Assembly: GCF_000760735.1 (NCBI RefSeq)
Contig: NZ_JMEX01000008.1
Coordinates: 321,813 to 385,812 of the forward strand
Direction: 5' to 3'
Source of the DNA: Rhodococcoides fascians A44A
GTDB taxonomy: Bacteria > Actinomycetota > Actinomycetes > Mycobacteriales > Mycobacteriaceae
Length of the DNA stretch: 64,000 nt
The notes under the pieces were generated by a model that was given only the letters and a program-made list of their open reading frames with translations, ran no database searches and was not told the DNA's origin. Positions 1 to 8,771 of this stretch are shown here, in pieces (position 1 is the first letter of the stretch; each line of letters opens with the position of its first letter). A program made the position numbers and the translations under genes.

Positions 1-25
1 CTCGATAGGATGTGACCGAAGCAGC

Positions 26-1012
26 TCAGTGGACCACGACCATCGCACCCCAGATGAACCCGGCCCCGATCGTCGCGATGACGGTCGTGTGGCCAGGTAG
101 CGTCCGCCCCTCCCGCTCGAGAAACGCCAGCACGGTGAAAATACTGGCGGCACCGGTGTTTCCGAGCCGATCCAGCGTGATCGGCGCGCGTGATCGGTCG
201 ATCCCGAGGGTGTCCATGACGTCGTGCACGATGTTTCGATTCGCTTGGTGAAAGCAGAAATTGTCGATGTCGGTCAACGACATTCCCGCGTCGGACACTG
301 CCTGCCGCACCACTTCTGGTAGCAGTGTCGTGGCCAGTTTCCAGACCCGAGGCCCGTCCATGTAGATGTACTGCTCCCCGCGCATCACTGCACCGGCGTC
401 GGCCGGACGGCGCGAACCACCCGCGCGTATCCCGACGGACATGTCGAGTTCGGACGACAGAACCACCGACCTGATACCGCGTCCCGACGCCGGGGCCGCG
501 GTCACCACGGCAGCTCCGGCGGCGTCGCCGAAGAATATTCGCGTGGTTCGGTCGTTCGGGTCGGTCTGCCGGGAGAACACCTCCACGGCGAGCACGAGGA
601 TGGTGCGGTAGCGGGGTCCGATCATCGACGACGCGACTTCGATGGCCAGCAGTCCACCGGAGCACGCGGCTGCGGTGAGGTCGATCGGCACAGCTCGAGC
701 TGCTCCCAATGCCTGCGCGACGGTCAGGGCCGTGGACGGGAACGGTTGATCCGGGTTGGCGGTCGCCAGCACGATCGCGTCGATGTCCGCAGCCGCCGAT
801 CCGCTGGAGCGCAGCGTCTTTCGGGCAGCATCGAGGGCGAGATCGGATGCGGCGAGCGAGGAGTCGAGGAATCGTCTCGACAGGATTCCAGTGCGCTCTT
901 CGATCCACCGCGCGTCGGTGTCGAGCGTGGCGCACAGTTCGGCATTGTCGACGATGCGCGGCGGCACTGCGTCGGCGAAATGACCGACGGTGACGCTGAC
1001 GACTGGGTGCAT
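26..1012 (-). CDS. KAS III (FabH-like 3-oxoacyl-ACP synthase III)
   Basis: Thiolase-fold condensing enzyme of 328 residues. The family joins an acyl-CoA starter to malonyl-ACP. The Cys-His-Asn triad is visible: C117 in AAACSGG, H255 in FCFHQAN and N285 in LGNTGAAS, and the C-terminal GAGFIWGAM motif is intact. The ATG at 1012 was chosen because the protein then begins at the usual MHPVVSVTVG position; further upstream in-frame residues do not look like KAS III. It is divergent from the MMPL exporter and close to an aminotransferase/reductase fusion, so a role in a specialised lipid is more likely than housekeeping FabH. The substrate cannot be read from sequence. Confidence 0.9.
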   Translation of the reverse strand: MHPVVSVTVGHFADAVPPRIVDNAELCATLDTDARWIEERTGILSRRFLDSSLAASDLALDAARKTLRSSGSAAADIDAIVLATANPDQPFPSTALTVAQALGAARAVPIDLTAAACSGGLLAIEVASSMIGPRYRTILVLAVEVFSRQTDPNDRTTRIFFGDAAGAAVVTAAPASGRGIRSVVLSSELDMSVGIRAGGSRRPADAGAVMRGEQYIYMDGPRVWKLATTLLPEVVRQAVSDAGMSLTDIDNFCFHQANRNIVHDVMDTLGIDRSRAPITLDRLGNTGAASIFTVLAFLEREGRTLPGHTTVIATIGAGFIWGAMVVVH

Positions 1013-1275
1013 GTTCACGAGTGTCCGTTCGCTCGACAGAAGTTGAATTCTTGACCAGAGATGGCGCCGAAAATACAAGCGGGGGAACGACTTCAGCGGC
1101 TCCCATGCGCCGAAGAGTCGAGCGGTATCCTAACCTCGCGTGCGTCGATCCGACAGTCTCGACGGAGCAGAACTATCGGTGTAGGGTCACGGCAACATCG
1201 AAGAAGATCCTCTGCTGTGATCGAACACGTCTTTCATCCATTCGCTTCGCGTTCTCGCATCGAACAGGACGGCCG
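1013..1275. promoter_or_regulatory. Divergent intergenic region between KAS III and MMPL genes
   Basis: This 263-base gap separates two divergently transcribed genes, so it must hold both promoters. I see no convincing -35/-10 pair or palindrome in it, and no likely small gene. A reading frame runs through it into the exporter gene, but its residues do not look like MMPL sequence. Confidence 0.4.
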
Positions 1276-3471
1276 TTGACCCAGGATTCATCGAACCGTG
1301 AGAGCCCGCGAAGCGCCCCTTCGGCTCGTAAACCTTTGCTGGAGTTCGTTATCGGTCACGCCAGAGCAGTGGTTGCCACGTGTGTCGTCGTGATCGTCGC
1401 CGCCGGCGTCTGGGGTATCGGCGTCATCGAGGACCTCAGCCTCGGTGGATACTCGGATCCGTCGAGCGAGGCGGCCCGCGTCGACGGCATCGTGGACGCG
1501 CAGTTCGGACGAACGATTCCCGACGTCGTCGTTCTGTACACCCCACGAGACGGGCGGTCGATCGACGAGATCGGCGACGACGTCGCGGCCGACCTCGCCG
1601 CCATCGACCCGGCTCTGCTGACACGCCCTCCCACGACGTACTGGAACATCGCGCCGGCCTTCCAGCAGGGCCTGAGGTCGTTCGACCGAAACTCGGCAAT
1701 CGCCGTGCTGACGCTGAACGGCAGCGAGGATCACCGCGTCAAGACGTACCTGAGCATCAAGGATGAACGCGCGATCGACGGCGTGGAGATTCAGTTCGGC
1801 GGCTTCTCGACCATCATCGACGCCTACAACGCCGAGGCTCGCGCCGACCTCATCCGTGCCGAGCTCATCACTTTCCCGGTGCTGATGGTGCTGTTGTTGA
1901 TCATCTTCGGCGGGGTGACGGCGGCGGCTGTTCCGCTGTGCATCGGCGGTCTGGGCATCCTCGCATCGCTGGCCGCGATGCGCATTCTGACGTCCTTCAC
2001 CGAGGTGAGCGTGTTCGCCACCAACATCGCCACCCTCGTGAGTCTGGGTATGGCGGTGGACTACAGCCTGTTCGTACTCACTCGTTTCCGGGAAGAGCTG
2101 CGGCGCGGGTCGACCACCCCGGACGCGGTCCGAGCGACCATGTCCACCGCCGGTCGGACCGTCGCCTTCTCCGGTTTGCTGCTGGTGTGTGGATTCGTCG
2201 GGATGCTGATATTTCCGCAGGCGATGATCAGGTCGCTCGGTTTCGGAGGCATGGCAGCCGTGGCCGCCGCTGCGTTCGTCTCGCTCACCGCACTTCCTGC
2301 CGCGCTTGCGCTTCTCGGTCCTCGGATCGACTCGTTGAGTTGGCGGACGGGTGCCGTCGAACGCGGAGACGAACGCGCCGAACGGTTCTGGGGCGCGGTG
2401 GCGACCTCGGTCATGAAGCGGCCGGTGATCGTCGCCGGCACCATCCTCGCGTTGCTCGCCCTGCTCAGCGCGCCGGTCTTCGGTGTCGCCCTGGGCGATC
2501 TCGACCACCGGGGGCTTCCGTCGGATTCACCGGCGCGGATCGCGACCGACGCTCTGTTCACGGAATTCCCGCTCGCCAACTCCGGGGTCACCGTGATGGT
2601 CCGGTCCACCGACGGCGGCGCGCCCGACCCTCGTGCGGTCCAACGGATCACGAACGACATCGGCGCGCTCGACGGATTCGCGGCCGCGGCCCCAGGGGGT
2701 TCGACCGGAGACTACGCAGTCGTGCGAGCCATCCTGTCCTCCCCCGACCGAACGGAGGGTGCAGTCGCCGCGGTGGAGTCACTGCGCGACCTTCCCGTGC
2801 CGGACGGTACCCGAATATTCCTCGGCGGCCCCACCGCGCTGAGTCAGGACGGTATCGCCGCCATCGAGGACACGATCCCCTGGATGTTCGCGATCATGAT
2901 CGCGTCGACCTTCCTCGTCACCACCGCCGCGTTCCGCTCGATCGTATTGTCCGTCAAAGCGATCGCCATGGCGATGGTCAGCCTTGCCGCGACGTTCGGT
3001 GTCCTGACCTGGATCTTCCACGACGGTCACGGCGCGGAACTTCTCGGCGTCACACCAGGACCCCTGCAGGCAACGATGAGCATTCTCGTTCTCGCAGTCG
3101 TCTTCGGGCTCTCGACAGACTACGAGATATTTCTGCTCTCCCGCATGGTCGAAGCACACGATCGAGGCGAGTCCACCCGCGACGCGGTCCGTATCGGCAC
3201 TGCACGCACCGGCCGAGTGGTCACGGCCGCCGCCCTGCTGCTCGTCACCGTCACCGCGGCGTTCTCGCTGTCGGAACTGTCGATGATGCGACTGCTCGGG
3301 ATAGGCGTCATCGTCGGGCTGATCATCGATGCGACGGTCGTTCGCATGCTCCTGGTCCCCGCCCTCGTTGCGTTGATGGGTGAGGCGAACTGGTGGCTGC
3401 ACCCGAAACCTCGTCCGCGCGACACTCCCCCGGACACACCACTGGAAAAGGACATCGAACATGCCGGTTGA
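1276..3471 (+). CDS. MMPL/RND family lipid exporter
   Basis: Inner-membrane RND transporter of about 731 residues, with two repeats of a membrane segment, a soluble porter domain and five further membrane helices. Paired Asp-Tyr motifs expected in the proton relay are present at D262-Y263 (MAVDYSLF) and D615-Y616 (STDYEIFL). MMPL proteins in mycolate-containing bacteria export lipids or glycolipids. The TTG start at 1276 was chosen because an AGGAC ribosome-binding site lies six bases upstream and the first helix begins soon after; the longer frame back to 1021 gives non-MMPL sequence. Its stop codon overlaps the following acetyltransferase start by 11 bases, so the two are probably translationally coupled. 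Confidence 0.88.
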   Translation: MTQDSSNRESPRSAPSARKPLLEFVIGHARAVVATCVVVIVAAGVWGIGVIEDLSLGGYSDPSSEAARVDGIVDAQFGRTIPDVVVLYTPRDGRSIDEIGDDVAADLAAIDPALLTRPPTTYWNIAPAFQQGLRSFDRNSAIAVLTLNGSEDHRVKTYLSIKDERAIDGVEIQFGGFSTIIDAYNAEARADLIRAELITFPVLMVLLLIIFGGVTAAAVPLCIGGLGILASLAAMRILTSFTEVSVFATNIATLVSLGMAVDYSLFVLTRFREELRRGSTTPDAVRATMSTAGRTVAFSGLLLVCGFVGMLIFPQAMIRSLGFGGMAAVAAAAFVSLTALPAALALLGPRIDSLSWRTGAVERGDERAERFWGAVATSVMKRPVIVAGTILALLALLSAPVFGVALGDLDHRGLPSDSPARIATDALFTEFPLANSGVTVMVRSTDGGAPDPRAVQRITNDIGALDGFAAAAPGGSTGDYAVVRAILSSPDRTEGAVAAVESLRDLPVPDGTRIFLGGPTALSQDGIAAIEDTIPWMFAIMIASTFLVTTAAFRSIVLSVKAIAMAMVSLAATFGVLTWIFHDGHGAELLGVTPGPLQATMSILVLAVVFGLSTDYEIFLLSRMVEAHDRGESTRDAVRIGTARTGRVVTAAALLLVTVTAAFSLSELSMMRLLGIGVIVGLIIDATVVRMLLVPALVALMGEANWWLHPKPRPRDTPPDTPLEKDIEHAG

Positions 3472-4087
3472 AGTCAGCACGGTCGAGATCAGAGCCGCAC
3501 AGAGAACCGACATTCGCGAGATGTCCGACCTGATGGCACGCGCCTTCCAATCCGACGACCCTGTGAGCAGTTACTTCTTCCCGAAGGACGCTCGGCGGCC
3601 GAAGATGCAGCGACGGATGATGTCGGCGCTGATCAGGCACCGCTACCTACCCTCGGGAGGTGCAGAGCTTGCAGTGCTCGGCGGGAAGATAGTCGGCGTC
3701 AGCTTGTGGCATCCGCACGACGCGTCGCCCGAGTGGTGGCGAATCCTGATTGCCGGTCCACAATTGTTGTGGGCCATGCGCAGTGGTGTCCGAGCAGGAA
3801 TGCACATGGACAAGATGCTCGACGCCGGGGCGCCCGACGACGACGCGGTGCTGTGGGTGTATCTCGGGGTCGAGCCGACGCTCCACCGATCCGGGGTGGG
3901 CGCGGCACTGTCGCGATCCTTCTTCGAGCGGGTCGACCGCGAGGGCCGGACGACATTCGGGATCTGCAAACAGGGCAACATCCCCTTCTGGACCGCGATG
4001 GGGTTCGAGGAAGTCGGAACGGACACCATCGGTCCGGGCGGGCCTGAAGTCCACCGCATGAATCGCCGTCCGAGCGCACGGCCGTAG
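3461..4087 (+). CDS. GNAT family N-acetyltransferase
   Basis: GNAT-fold acyltransferase of 208 residues. It has the typical start (VEIRAAQRTDIREMSDLMARAF), a central strand ending LYLGVEPTLHRSGVGAALS that carries the acetyl-CoA pyrophosphate loop (R/Q-x-x-G-x-G/A form), and a C-terminal FWTAMGFEEVG stretch. The ATG at 3461 lies inside the end of the MMPL gene, with AAGGA eight bases upstream. The overlap suggests shared function. An attractive but unproven idea is N-acylation of an amine made by the neighbouring aminotransferase/reductase. The substrate is unknown. Confidence 0.85.
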   Translation: MPVEVSTVEIRAAQRTDIREMSDLMARAFQSDDPVSSYFFPKDARRPKMQRRMMSALIRHRYLPSGGAELAVLGGKIVGVSLWHPHDASPEWWRILIAGPQLLWAMRSGVRAGMHMDKMLDAGAPDDDAVLWVYLGVEPTLHRSGVGAALSRSFFERVDREGRTTFGICKQGNIPFWTAMGFEEVGTDTIGPGGPEVHRMNRRPSARP

Positions 4088-4112
4088 CCGCGTCCGCCGT
4101 GACGCCGCCAGG

Positions 4113-4145
4113 GCCTGCGGAACTCCGTCACCGGGTTCCGCAGGC
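4113..4145. terminator. Inverted repeat between convergent genes, likely bidirectional terminator
   Basis: Eleven-base perfect arms (GCCTGCGGAAC and GTTCCGCAGGC) flank an 11-base loop between the convergent GNAT and aminotransferase genes. There is no clear T-tract, as is common in high-GC actinobacteria. Confidence 0.6.
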
Positions 4146-4187
4146 TCCTGCCGGGACGTCAGTATCGAGTCCGGTGCCAGTGCCCGG

Positions 4188-6767
4188 TCACTGCCCTTCG
4201 CGCCACCGCGTGGACTCCGCGAGTTCGAACCCGTACCGATCCGCCAGCACGCCCAGACGTCGAACGTTCGCACCGTTCAACGCTGTTCCGATACTTCGCA
4301 GTTCGAATTCGCCGGACAACGACAGCAGCATCGTCTCCGCCATGCACGCGTAGGTCAGCCCCGGCGCGAGGCCGAACGTCAGACCGAAATCCGACCCCGC
4401 GGGCATCGAGACGATGCCACCGTCGAAGACCGTCACATCGGGCCGAGTGAGGCCGACGTCGTGCGGGATGTTCGGGGGCTGCGCCACATCGCAGACGATG
4501 GCGTCGGGTCCCAGGTCGGCGGCGTCGATCAACGAGTGCGGCGCCGACGTCGCAGCGATGACCACCTGCGCGCGAGCAACCCCGGCGGCCGGATCGTCGA
4601 AGAACTCGATGTGCCCGCCGGCCACGAGGTCGTCCACACTCCGCCCGTCCGCCGCCGCGGCGAGCGCACCTGCCCCACCTCGAGCGGCGTCGACTATCTC
4701 CCCCGCTGCGTCCCACAGTTTCGGCGCGACGCGCCCCTGCTCACCGGGCCGCCCGACCAGGGCGATCGCGCCGACGTCGGGCGCCAAGGCACGCGCGATG
4801 GTCCTACCGATGGCACCGGCCGCCCCCAGAACGGTCACCCGAACCACCCCGAGATCGATTCCGCGTTCCGCGCACACTCGGTGCACCGCGCGGATACTGG
4901 CTGCCGCCGTGAACGAATTTCCGGTGGTGAGAACGCCCGCCATCGAGCCGAGCGCCAGCCCGTTCGCCGTGACCACCGACGAGTATCCGCCCAGCCCGAC
5001 GACGGTGGCACCTCGCTCGAACGCGAGATTCGCCGCAGCACCGACTGCTGCGACCGCAGCGTGTGACGGCAGCGTCAGCAGGCCCTTCGACGTGAAGGGA
5101 AGCCCGATCAAGTTGCCGTGGGCTGCGCCGTCGTGCTCGGTCACGATCCTCCCGCTACCGATGATGTACGACGCAGGCTTCAGTTCCGATGTCGCCGAGG
5201 AGAACCTCTCCAGCAGCTCCGCACGTTCGGGGTGCGAGAACTCGGCGAGCGACGGATCGAAGGCCTCGAAGATGCTCAGATCCAGCGGATGAGCGACGAA
5301 CCCGAACCGGCTGTCACCGGACTGCACCGGAGTGTGCGGGAGCCGTGCGCCCACGGTACTTCCGGAGCGGCCTGCTTCGGTCCGTGCCACAGAACCACCG
5401 GACCGATTCCGTCCGACCAGATGACCGATCAGACCGGCGAGGTCCCCTGCCGCCGCGAACGCGCACGCGCGACCGAGTGCCTCGACCAGACGCATGCATT
5501 CGGACTCGGTGACCGTCAGCGGCGGTTCCACCCGCAGCACCCGCGCCCCGAACATCGTGGGCGCCAGCCGAATACCCTCCACCTGCGACAGATAGGAGGA
5601 CATCATCACCGCCAGGTTCTCCTGGTCCGCAACCGAACCCAGAATGGATTGCCTCCCCACGAAGTTGATGTCGTCGGTGAGCTCGACACCCAACAGCAAG
5701 CCACGACCACGCACATCCGACACCACCGTCGGATACTCGGCAGCGAGCCTCCTCAGTTCACGAGCAAGCAGATCCCCCACTTCCTGCACTCGCGAGATCA
5801 CAGCACCGCCGTCCGCGGCGAGCTCGTCGAGCACCGCGATGCCGACCCTCGCCGTCAACGCGTTGCCCGCGAACGTCGACGTGTGCCGCAGTGCGAAGCT
5901 TTCCCCCATCCACTCGGGCTTGCTCAACACCGCCCCGCTCGGCAGCACTCCACCCCCCAGCGCTTTGGCCAGAGCGAGAACATCGGGTACGACGCCTTCT
6001 CGCTCACACGCGAACATCGTGCCCGTACGGCCCAAACCGGTCTGCACCTCGTCGAGTGCCAGTAGAACCCCGTGCTCGGTGCAGATCTCGCGCACACGCG
6101 TCAGGTAACCGTCGGGAGGCACGACGACGCCGCCCTCACCTTGAATGGGCTCGACGACGAACGCCGCGAACTGCCCTGGTGCAGCGACCAGTGCGGCCTC
6201 GAGCGCGTCCGCGTCACCGAACGGAACGGAGTCGAATCCCTGGACCGGAGCACCGAATCCAGCCTGGTACTTGATGTTTCCCGTGGCGGACAGTGCGCCG
6301 AGCGTCTTGCCGTGGAAGCTGTTCGTCGTGCTGAGGATACCCAGGCGTCCCGTCGCGGCGCGTGCGATCTTGATGACCACCTCCATCGCCTCGGCGCCGC
6401 TGTTGACGAACGTCACCCGCGTCAGACCGGCGGGTGCGACGGAGACGAGGCGGCGGGCGAGTTCGCCCGCTGGATACAACACCGACGGTTGGACGAACAC
6501 TGCTTCCCCGGAATGTCGCACGGCATCCATTGCTCGCCAGACGTTCTCGGGGTTGTGCCCGAACGGGAGGGCTCCGTACGCGCCGGCGAAATCGAGGTGC
6601 GTACGACCCGACGCGTCGAGCAGCTCGGTCCCGTTACCGGACACGTACTCGATGTCCACGTCCACCGCCGACAGGAGTCGGTACAACTCGGGATTGACGT
6701 TCTCCGCAAAGCCGTCGCGGCCGGTCGACTGACGCGTGGTGGACGGGTGAAAAGAAAGGTCGGTCAT
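4188..6767 (-). CDS. Fusion: class III PLP aminotransferase + acyl-ACP-reductase-like domain
   Basis: Protein of 859 residues with two enzyme domains. Residues about 20-440 are a class III aminotransferase: VNSGAEAMEV cofactor-binding loop near 121, the LALDEVQTG aspartate D239, and the PLP lysine K268 in LALAKALGGG. Residues about 488-850 resemble cyanobacterial long-chain acyl-ACP reductase: RFGFVAHPLDL at the domain start, a Rossmann loop GAAGAIG at 648-654, and ACMAETMLL with C808, which aligns with the essential cysteine of that family. A low-complexity linker lies at about 445-487. The ATG at 6767 has a GGAG site five bases upstream. The inferred reaction is acyl thioester to aldehyde to primary amine, giving a fatty amine; this has not been shown. 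Confidence 0.8.
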   Translation of the reverse strand: MTDLSFHPSTTRQSTGRDGFAENVNPELYRLLSAVDVDIEYVSGNGTELLDASGRTHLDFAGAYGALPFGHNPENVWRAMDAVRHSGEAVFVQPSVLYPAGELARRLVSVAPAGLTRVTFVNSGAEAMEVVIKIARAATGRLGILSTTNSFHGKTLGALSATGNIKYQAGFGAPVQGFDSVPFGDADALEAALVAAPGQFAAFVVEPIQGEGGVVVPPDGYLTRVREICTEHGVLLALDEVQTGLGRTGTMFACEREGVVPDVLALAKALGGGVLPSGAVLSKPEWMGESFALRHTSTFAGNALTARVGIAVLDELAADGGAVISRVQEVGDLLARELRRLAAEYPTVVSDVRGRGLLLGVELTDDINFVGRQSILGSVADQENLAVMMSSYLSQVEGIRLAPTMFGARVLRVEPPLTVTESECMRLVEALGRACAFAAAGDLAGLIGHLVGRNRSGGSVARTEAGRSGSTVGARLPHTPVQSGDSRFGFVAHPLDLSIFEAFDPSLAEFSHPERAELLERFSSATSELKPASYIIGSGRIVTEHDGAAHGNLIGLPFTSKGLLTLPSHAAVAAVGAAANLAFERGATVVGLGGYSSVVTANGLALGSMAGVLTTGNSFTAAASIRAVHRVCAERGIDLGVVRVTVLGAAGAIGRTIARALAPDVGAIALVGRPGEQGRVAPKLWDAAGEIVDAARGGAGALAAAADGRSVDDLVAGGHIEFFDDPAAGVARAQVVIAATSAPHSLIDAADLGPDAIVCDVAQPPNIPHDVGLTRPDVTVFDGGIVSMPAGSDFGLTFGLAPGLTYACMAETMLLSLSGEFELRSIGTALNGANVRRLGVLADRYGFELAESTRWREGQ

Positions 6768-6961
6768 GTGAGCTCCGTGTTCTCGCGAAACCGCCTCCGG
6801 TGGCACGAGCTGCCGGGAGGCGTTCTCGCGCAACCAGAGCTCGCCCCGTGGTGGGACGCAAGCGCGATGGTAGCTGCCGAGAGGACCGAAGTTAGCCTGT
6901 GAAAATACCCTTACTACTGATTCGAAACGAAAAACCGCATCTACAGTCGGTTTATCGGTGT

Positions 6962-6985
6962 GGCCGACTCAGCGTCGTGTCGGCC
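6962..6985 (-). terminator. Stem-loop downstream of the mce operon
   Basis: Arms GGCCGAC and GTCGGCC flank a 10-base loop, with outer complementary CGGTGT/ACACCG bases. It lies just after the stop of the last mce-associated gene, so it is a likely terminator. The rest of the gap up to 6998 and the region 6768-6960 upstream of the aminotransferase hold no visible gene. Confidence 0.5.
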
Positions 6986-6998
6986 AAATCACACCGGA

Positions 6999-7844
6999 TC
7001 ACTTGTCCTGCGTCGCCGACAACAGCCACTGCCCGTCGATCTTTTCCATATTGGCGATGAGCGGGAACACGACGTTCCCCGACGCGACACCGGCACTCGT
7101 CGCACTCACGTTGACGTTGGCGAAGAGCTCGGCCTTGTCGTCCTGCAGACGCACGACACCGATGTCGAGAACGTCGACGTCCGTTGCCGTCTGCGTCTCG
7201 TTCGCCGTCGACTTGATCTCCTCGATGAACTTCTGCGACTCCTCGCGGAACGCTGGCGTCATCTTCTCGAGCCCGGCCGCGATATCGGCGTCGATCGTCG
7301 CGAAGTTGTACCTGTACAACCCGACCAGAGCGTCCGACGCCGCTCGCGTCACCTCGGATGTCTCGCCCTGATCGACCCACGCGGCGTTGTCCACCTCGGT
7401 ACCGGGCTTCAGCGCGGCAACCGCCGCGAACGCAACCAACAACGCAGCAACAGCACCGACCACGATCGTCGGCAGCCAGTTGGTCCGACCGGCCGGCTGT
7501 CCCCCGGGTGAGCCTGCCTGGGGTGAGCCTTCCTGGGGTGAGCCTTCCTCGGATGCCTCAGCTCCGGGCGCCTTCGATGACTCGGGCGTCTCGGCTACAG
7601 GAGTATCAGCTACGAAAGCCTTCTGCTTCGGCGGCTTCGAGATGGAGACCGCGGTTGCGGGCTCAGCAGACGAGGGGCCTTCGGGATGCGCAGTGTCGGG
7701 CGCACTCGAATCCACAGCACCCGAGTCGACAGCACTCGAGTCCGGTGCGCTGGAATCGGCGGGCTTGCGGTTGGTTCCCGCAACCTTCTTACGGACCTTG
7801 CTGGTGGTGACGGGTGGGACTATCTTGCGACGTTGTGGGGGCAC
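6999..7844 (-). CDS. Mce-associated membrane protein (second)
   Basis: Protein of 281 residues. A long Ser/Pro/Ala/Glu-rich cytoplasmic N-terminus (with GSPQEGSPQAGSPGG repeats) is followed by one membrane helix (NWLPTIVVGAVAALLVAFAA) and a C-terminal soluble domain typical of Mce-associated (Mas) proteins. The GTG at 7844 was chosen because AGGAG lies seven bases upstream. Mas proteins sit at the end of mce operons and are thought to stabilise the Mce complex in the envelope. It lies 52 bases after the first mas gene. The exact function is not established. Confidence 0.75.
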   Translation of the reverse strand: MPPQRRKIVPPVTTSKVRKKVAGTNRKPADSSAPDSSAVDSGAVDSSAPDTAHPEGPSSAEPATAVSISKPPKQKAFVADTPVAETPESSKAPGAEASEEGSPQEGSPQAGSPGGQPAGRTNWLPTIVVGAVAALLVAFAAVAALKPGTEVDNAAWVDQGETSEVTRAASDALVGLYRYNFATIDADIAAGLEKMTPAFREESQKFIEEIKSTANETQTATDVDVLDIGVVRLQDDKAELFANVNVSATSAGVASGNVVFPLIANMEKIDGQWLLSATQDK

Positions 7845-7896
7845 TGAAGTACTCCTGACTCGAACATGTGCGGGCGGGCGGAAGGTGCAGCCTCGG

Positions 7897-8643
7897 CTAC
7901 GGACCTTCGGACGCGCCTGAATCAGCGGGCGCGGGCTCGCCGGAGGGAGGCGTCGCGCTCGGGTCTGTGGTTCCGGCATCGGGAGCGGGAGTGCCTGCCT
8001 CCGGGCTCCCCGAGTCCGGGGTACCTGCGTTCGGTGCGGGCTGCTGCGCGCCCGGGTCGGTCGGTGCATCGACGGGGTTCAGCGGCACTCGGTCTCCGAC
8101 GGGCAGAAGGTTGTTGACCTTCCACGTTCCGTCGACGTCCTCGAGGTACATGCGCATGACACTGCGAGTGCGTTCGGTGAATCCGTCCGGCCCCGACGTG
8201 TTGTTCGCGACGATCGCGATCGCGGTAGCCGTCCGGTCGTCGACGTTCAGTTCCGTGATGGTCGCGTCGAGTACCTCGGCAGTGATCTTCCGGCCGGAAT
8301 TGCGCTGCTCGTCCGTGACGGCCTTCTTGGTCTCCTCGAGATAGCTGGTCATCTGATCGCCCGTCACCGAGGTGAGCATCAGATCCAGCGACCCGTCCAT
8401 GTCGGCGGAGTCGACGGTACTGAGATTGATCGCGGCCTGACGTGCGTCGTTCAGCGCCGAATCGCGAGTGTCCGCGATCGCCTTCTCGTCCCACGCGTTC
8501 TTCCATCCGATCCCGAACCATACGCAGGCCGCCAGGGCCACCACGGCGACGATGGACAGGGCTACGAGGACCGGCCGGGACTTGTTCTTCGGCCGCGGTG
8601 TCTTCTTCGGCTGCGGTGGTGCAGCTTCGGTGTTTGACGTCAC
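7897..8643 (-). CDS. Mce-associated membrane protein (first)
   Basis: Protein of 248 residues starting with GTG. It has a Lys/Pro-rich N-terminus, one membrane helix (LVALSIVAVVALAACVWFGIG, residues about 26-46), a Mas-type domain with predicted alpha/beta pattern, and a disordered tail rich in Pro, Ala, Gly and Asp after residue 190. It follows mceF on the same strand after a 128-base gap that holds a strong stem-loop, so expression relative to the mce genes may be reduced or separate. It belongs to the Mce lipid-transport complex by context and topology. Confidence 0.75.
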   Translation of the reverse strand: MTSNTEAAPPQPKKTPRPKNKSRPVLVALSIVAVVALAACVWFGIGWKNAWDEKAIADTRDSALNDARQAAINLSTVDSADMDGSLDLMLTSVTGDQMTSYLEETKKAVTDEQRNSGRKITAEVLDATITELNVDDRTATAIAIVANNTSGPDGFTERTRSVMRMYLEDVDGTWKVNNLLPVGDRVPLNPVDAPTDPGAQQPAPNAGTPDSGSPEAGTPAPDAGTTDPSATPPSGEPAPADSGASEGP

Positions 8644-8707
8644 ACTTCAACCTTACTCTTCGGTAACACCGGCATCGACGACGCCGGTGAAACCGTGGAA
8701 CACGAAA

Positions 8708-8746
8708 CGGCGGTGAATCTGCTCGGTTTCCGCAGATCCACCGCCG
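8708..8746 (-). terminator. Strong stem-loop between mceF and the mas genes
   Basis: Arms CGGCGGTG-x-ATCTGC and GCAGAT-x-CACCGCCG pair over 14 positions around a nine-base loop, 25 bases after the mceF stop. A second smaller stem (CACCGGC/GCCGGTG, 8667-8689) follows. These may terminate or attenuate mce transcription before the mas genes, or protect the upstream mRNA end. Confidence 0.55.
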
Positions 8747-8771
8747 ACGACCACGATACGACTGTGCACAG

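Noticed and set aside
1288..2508. Long minus-strand frame opposite the MMPL gene
   Set aside because: Arg/Asp/His-rich translation with no domain, fully opposite a well-supported MMPL gene; a high-GC shadow.
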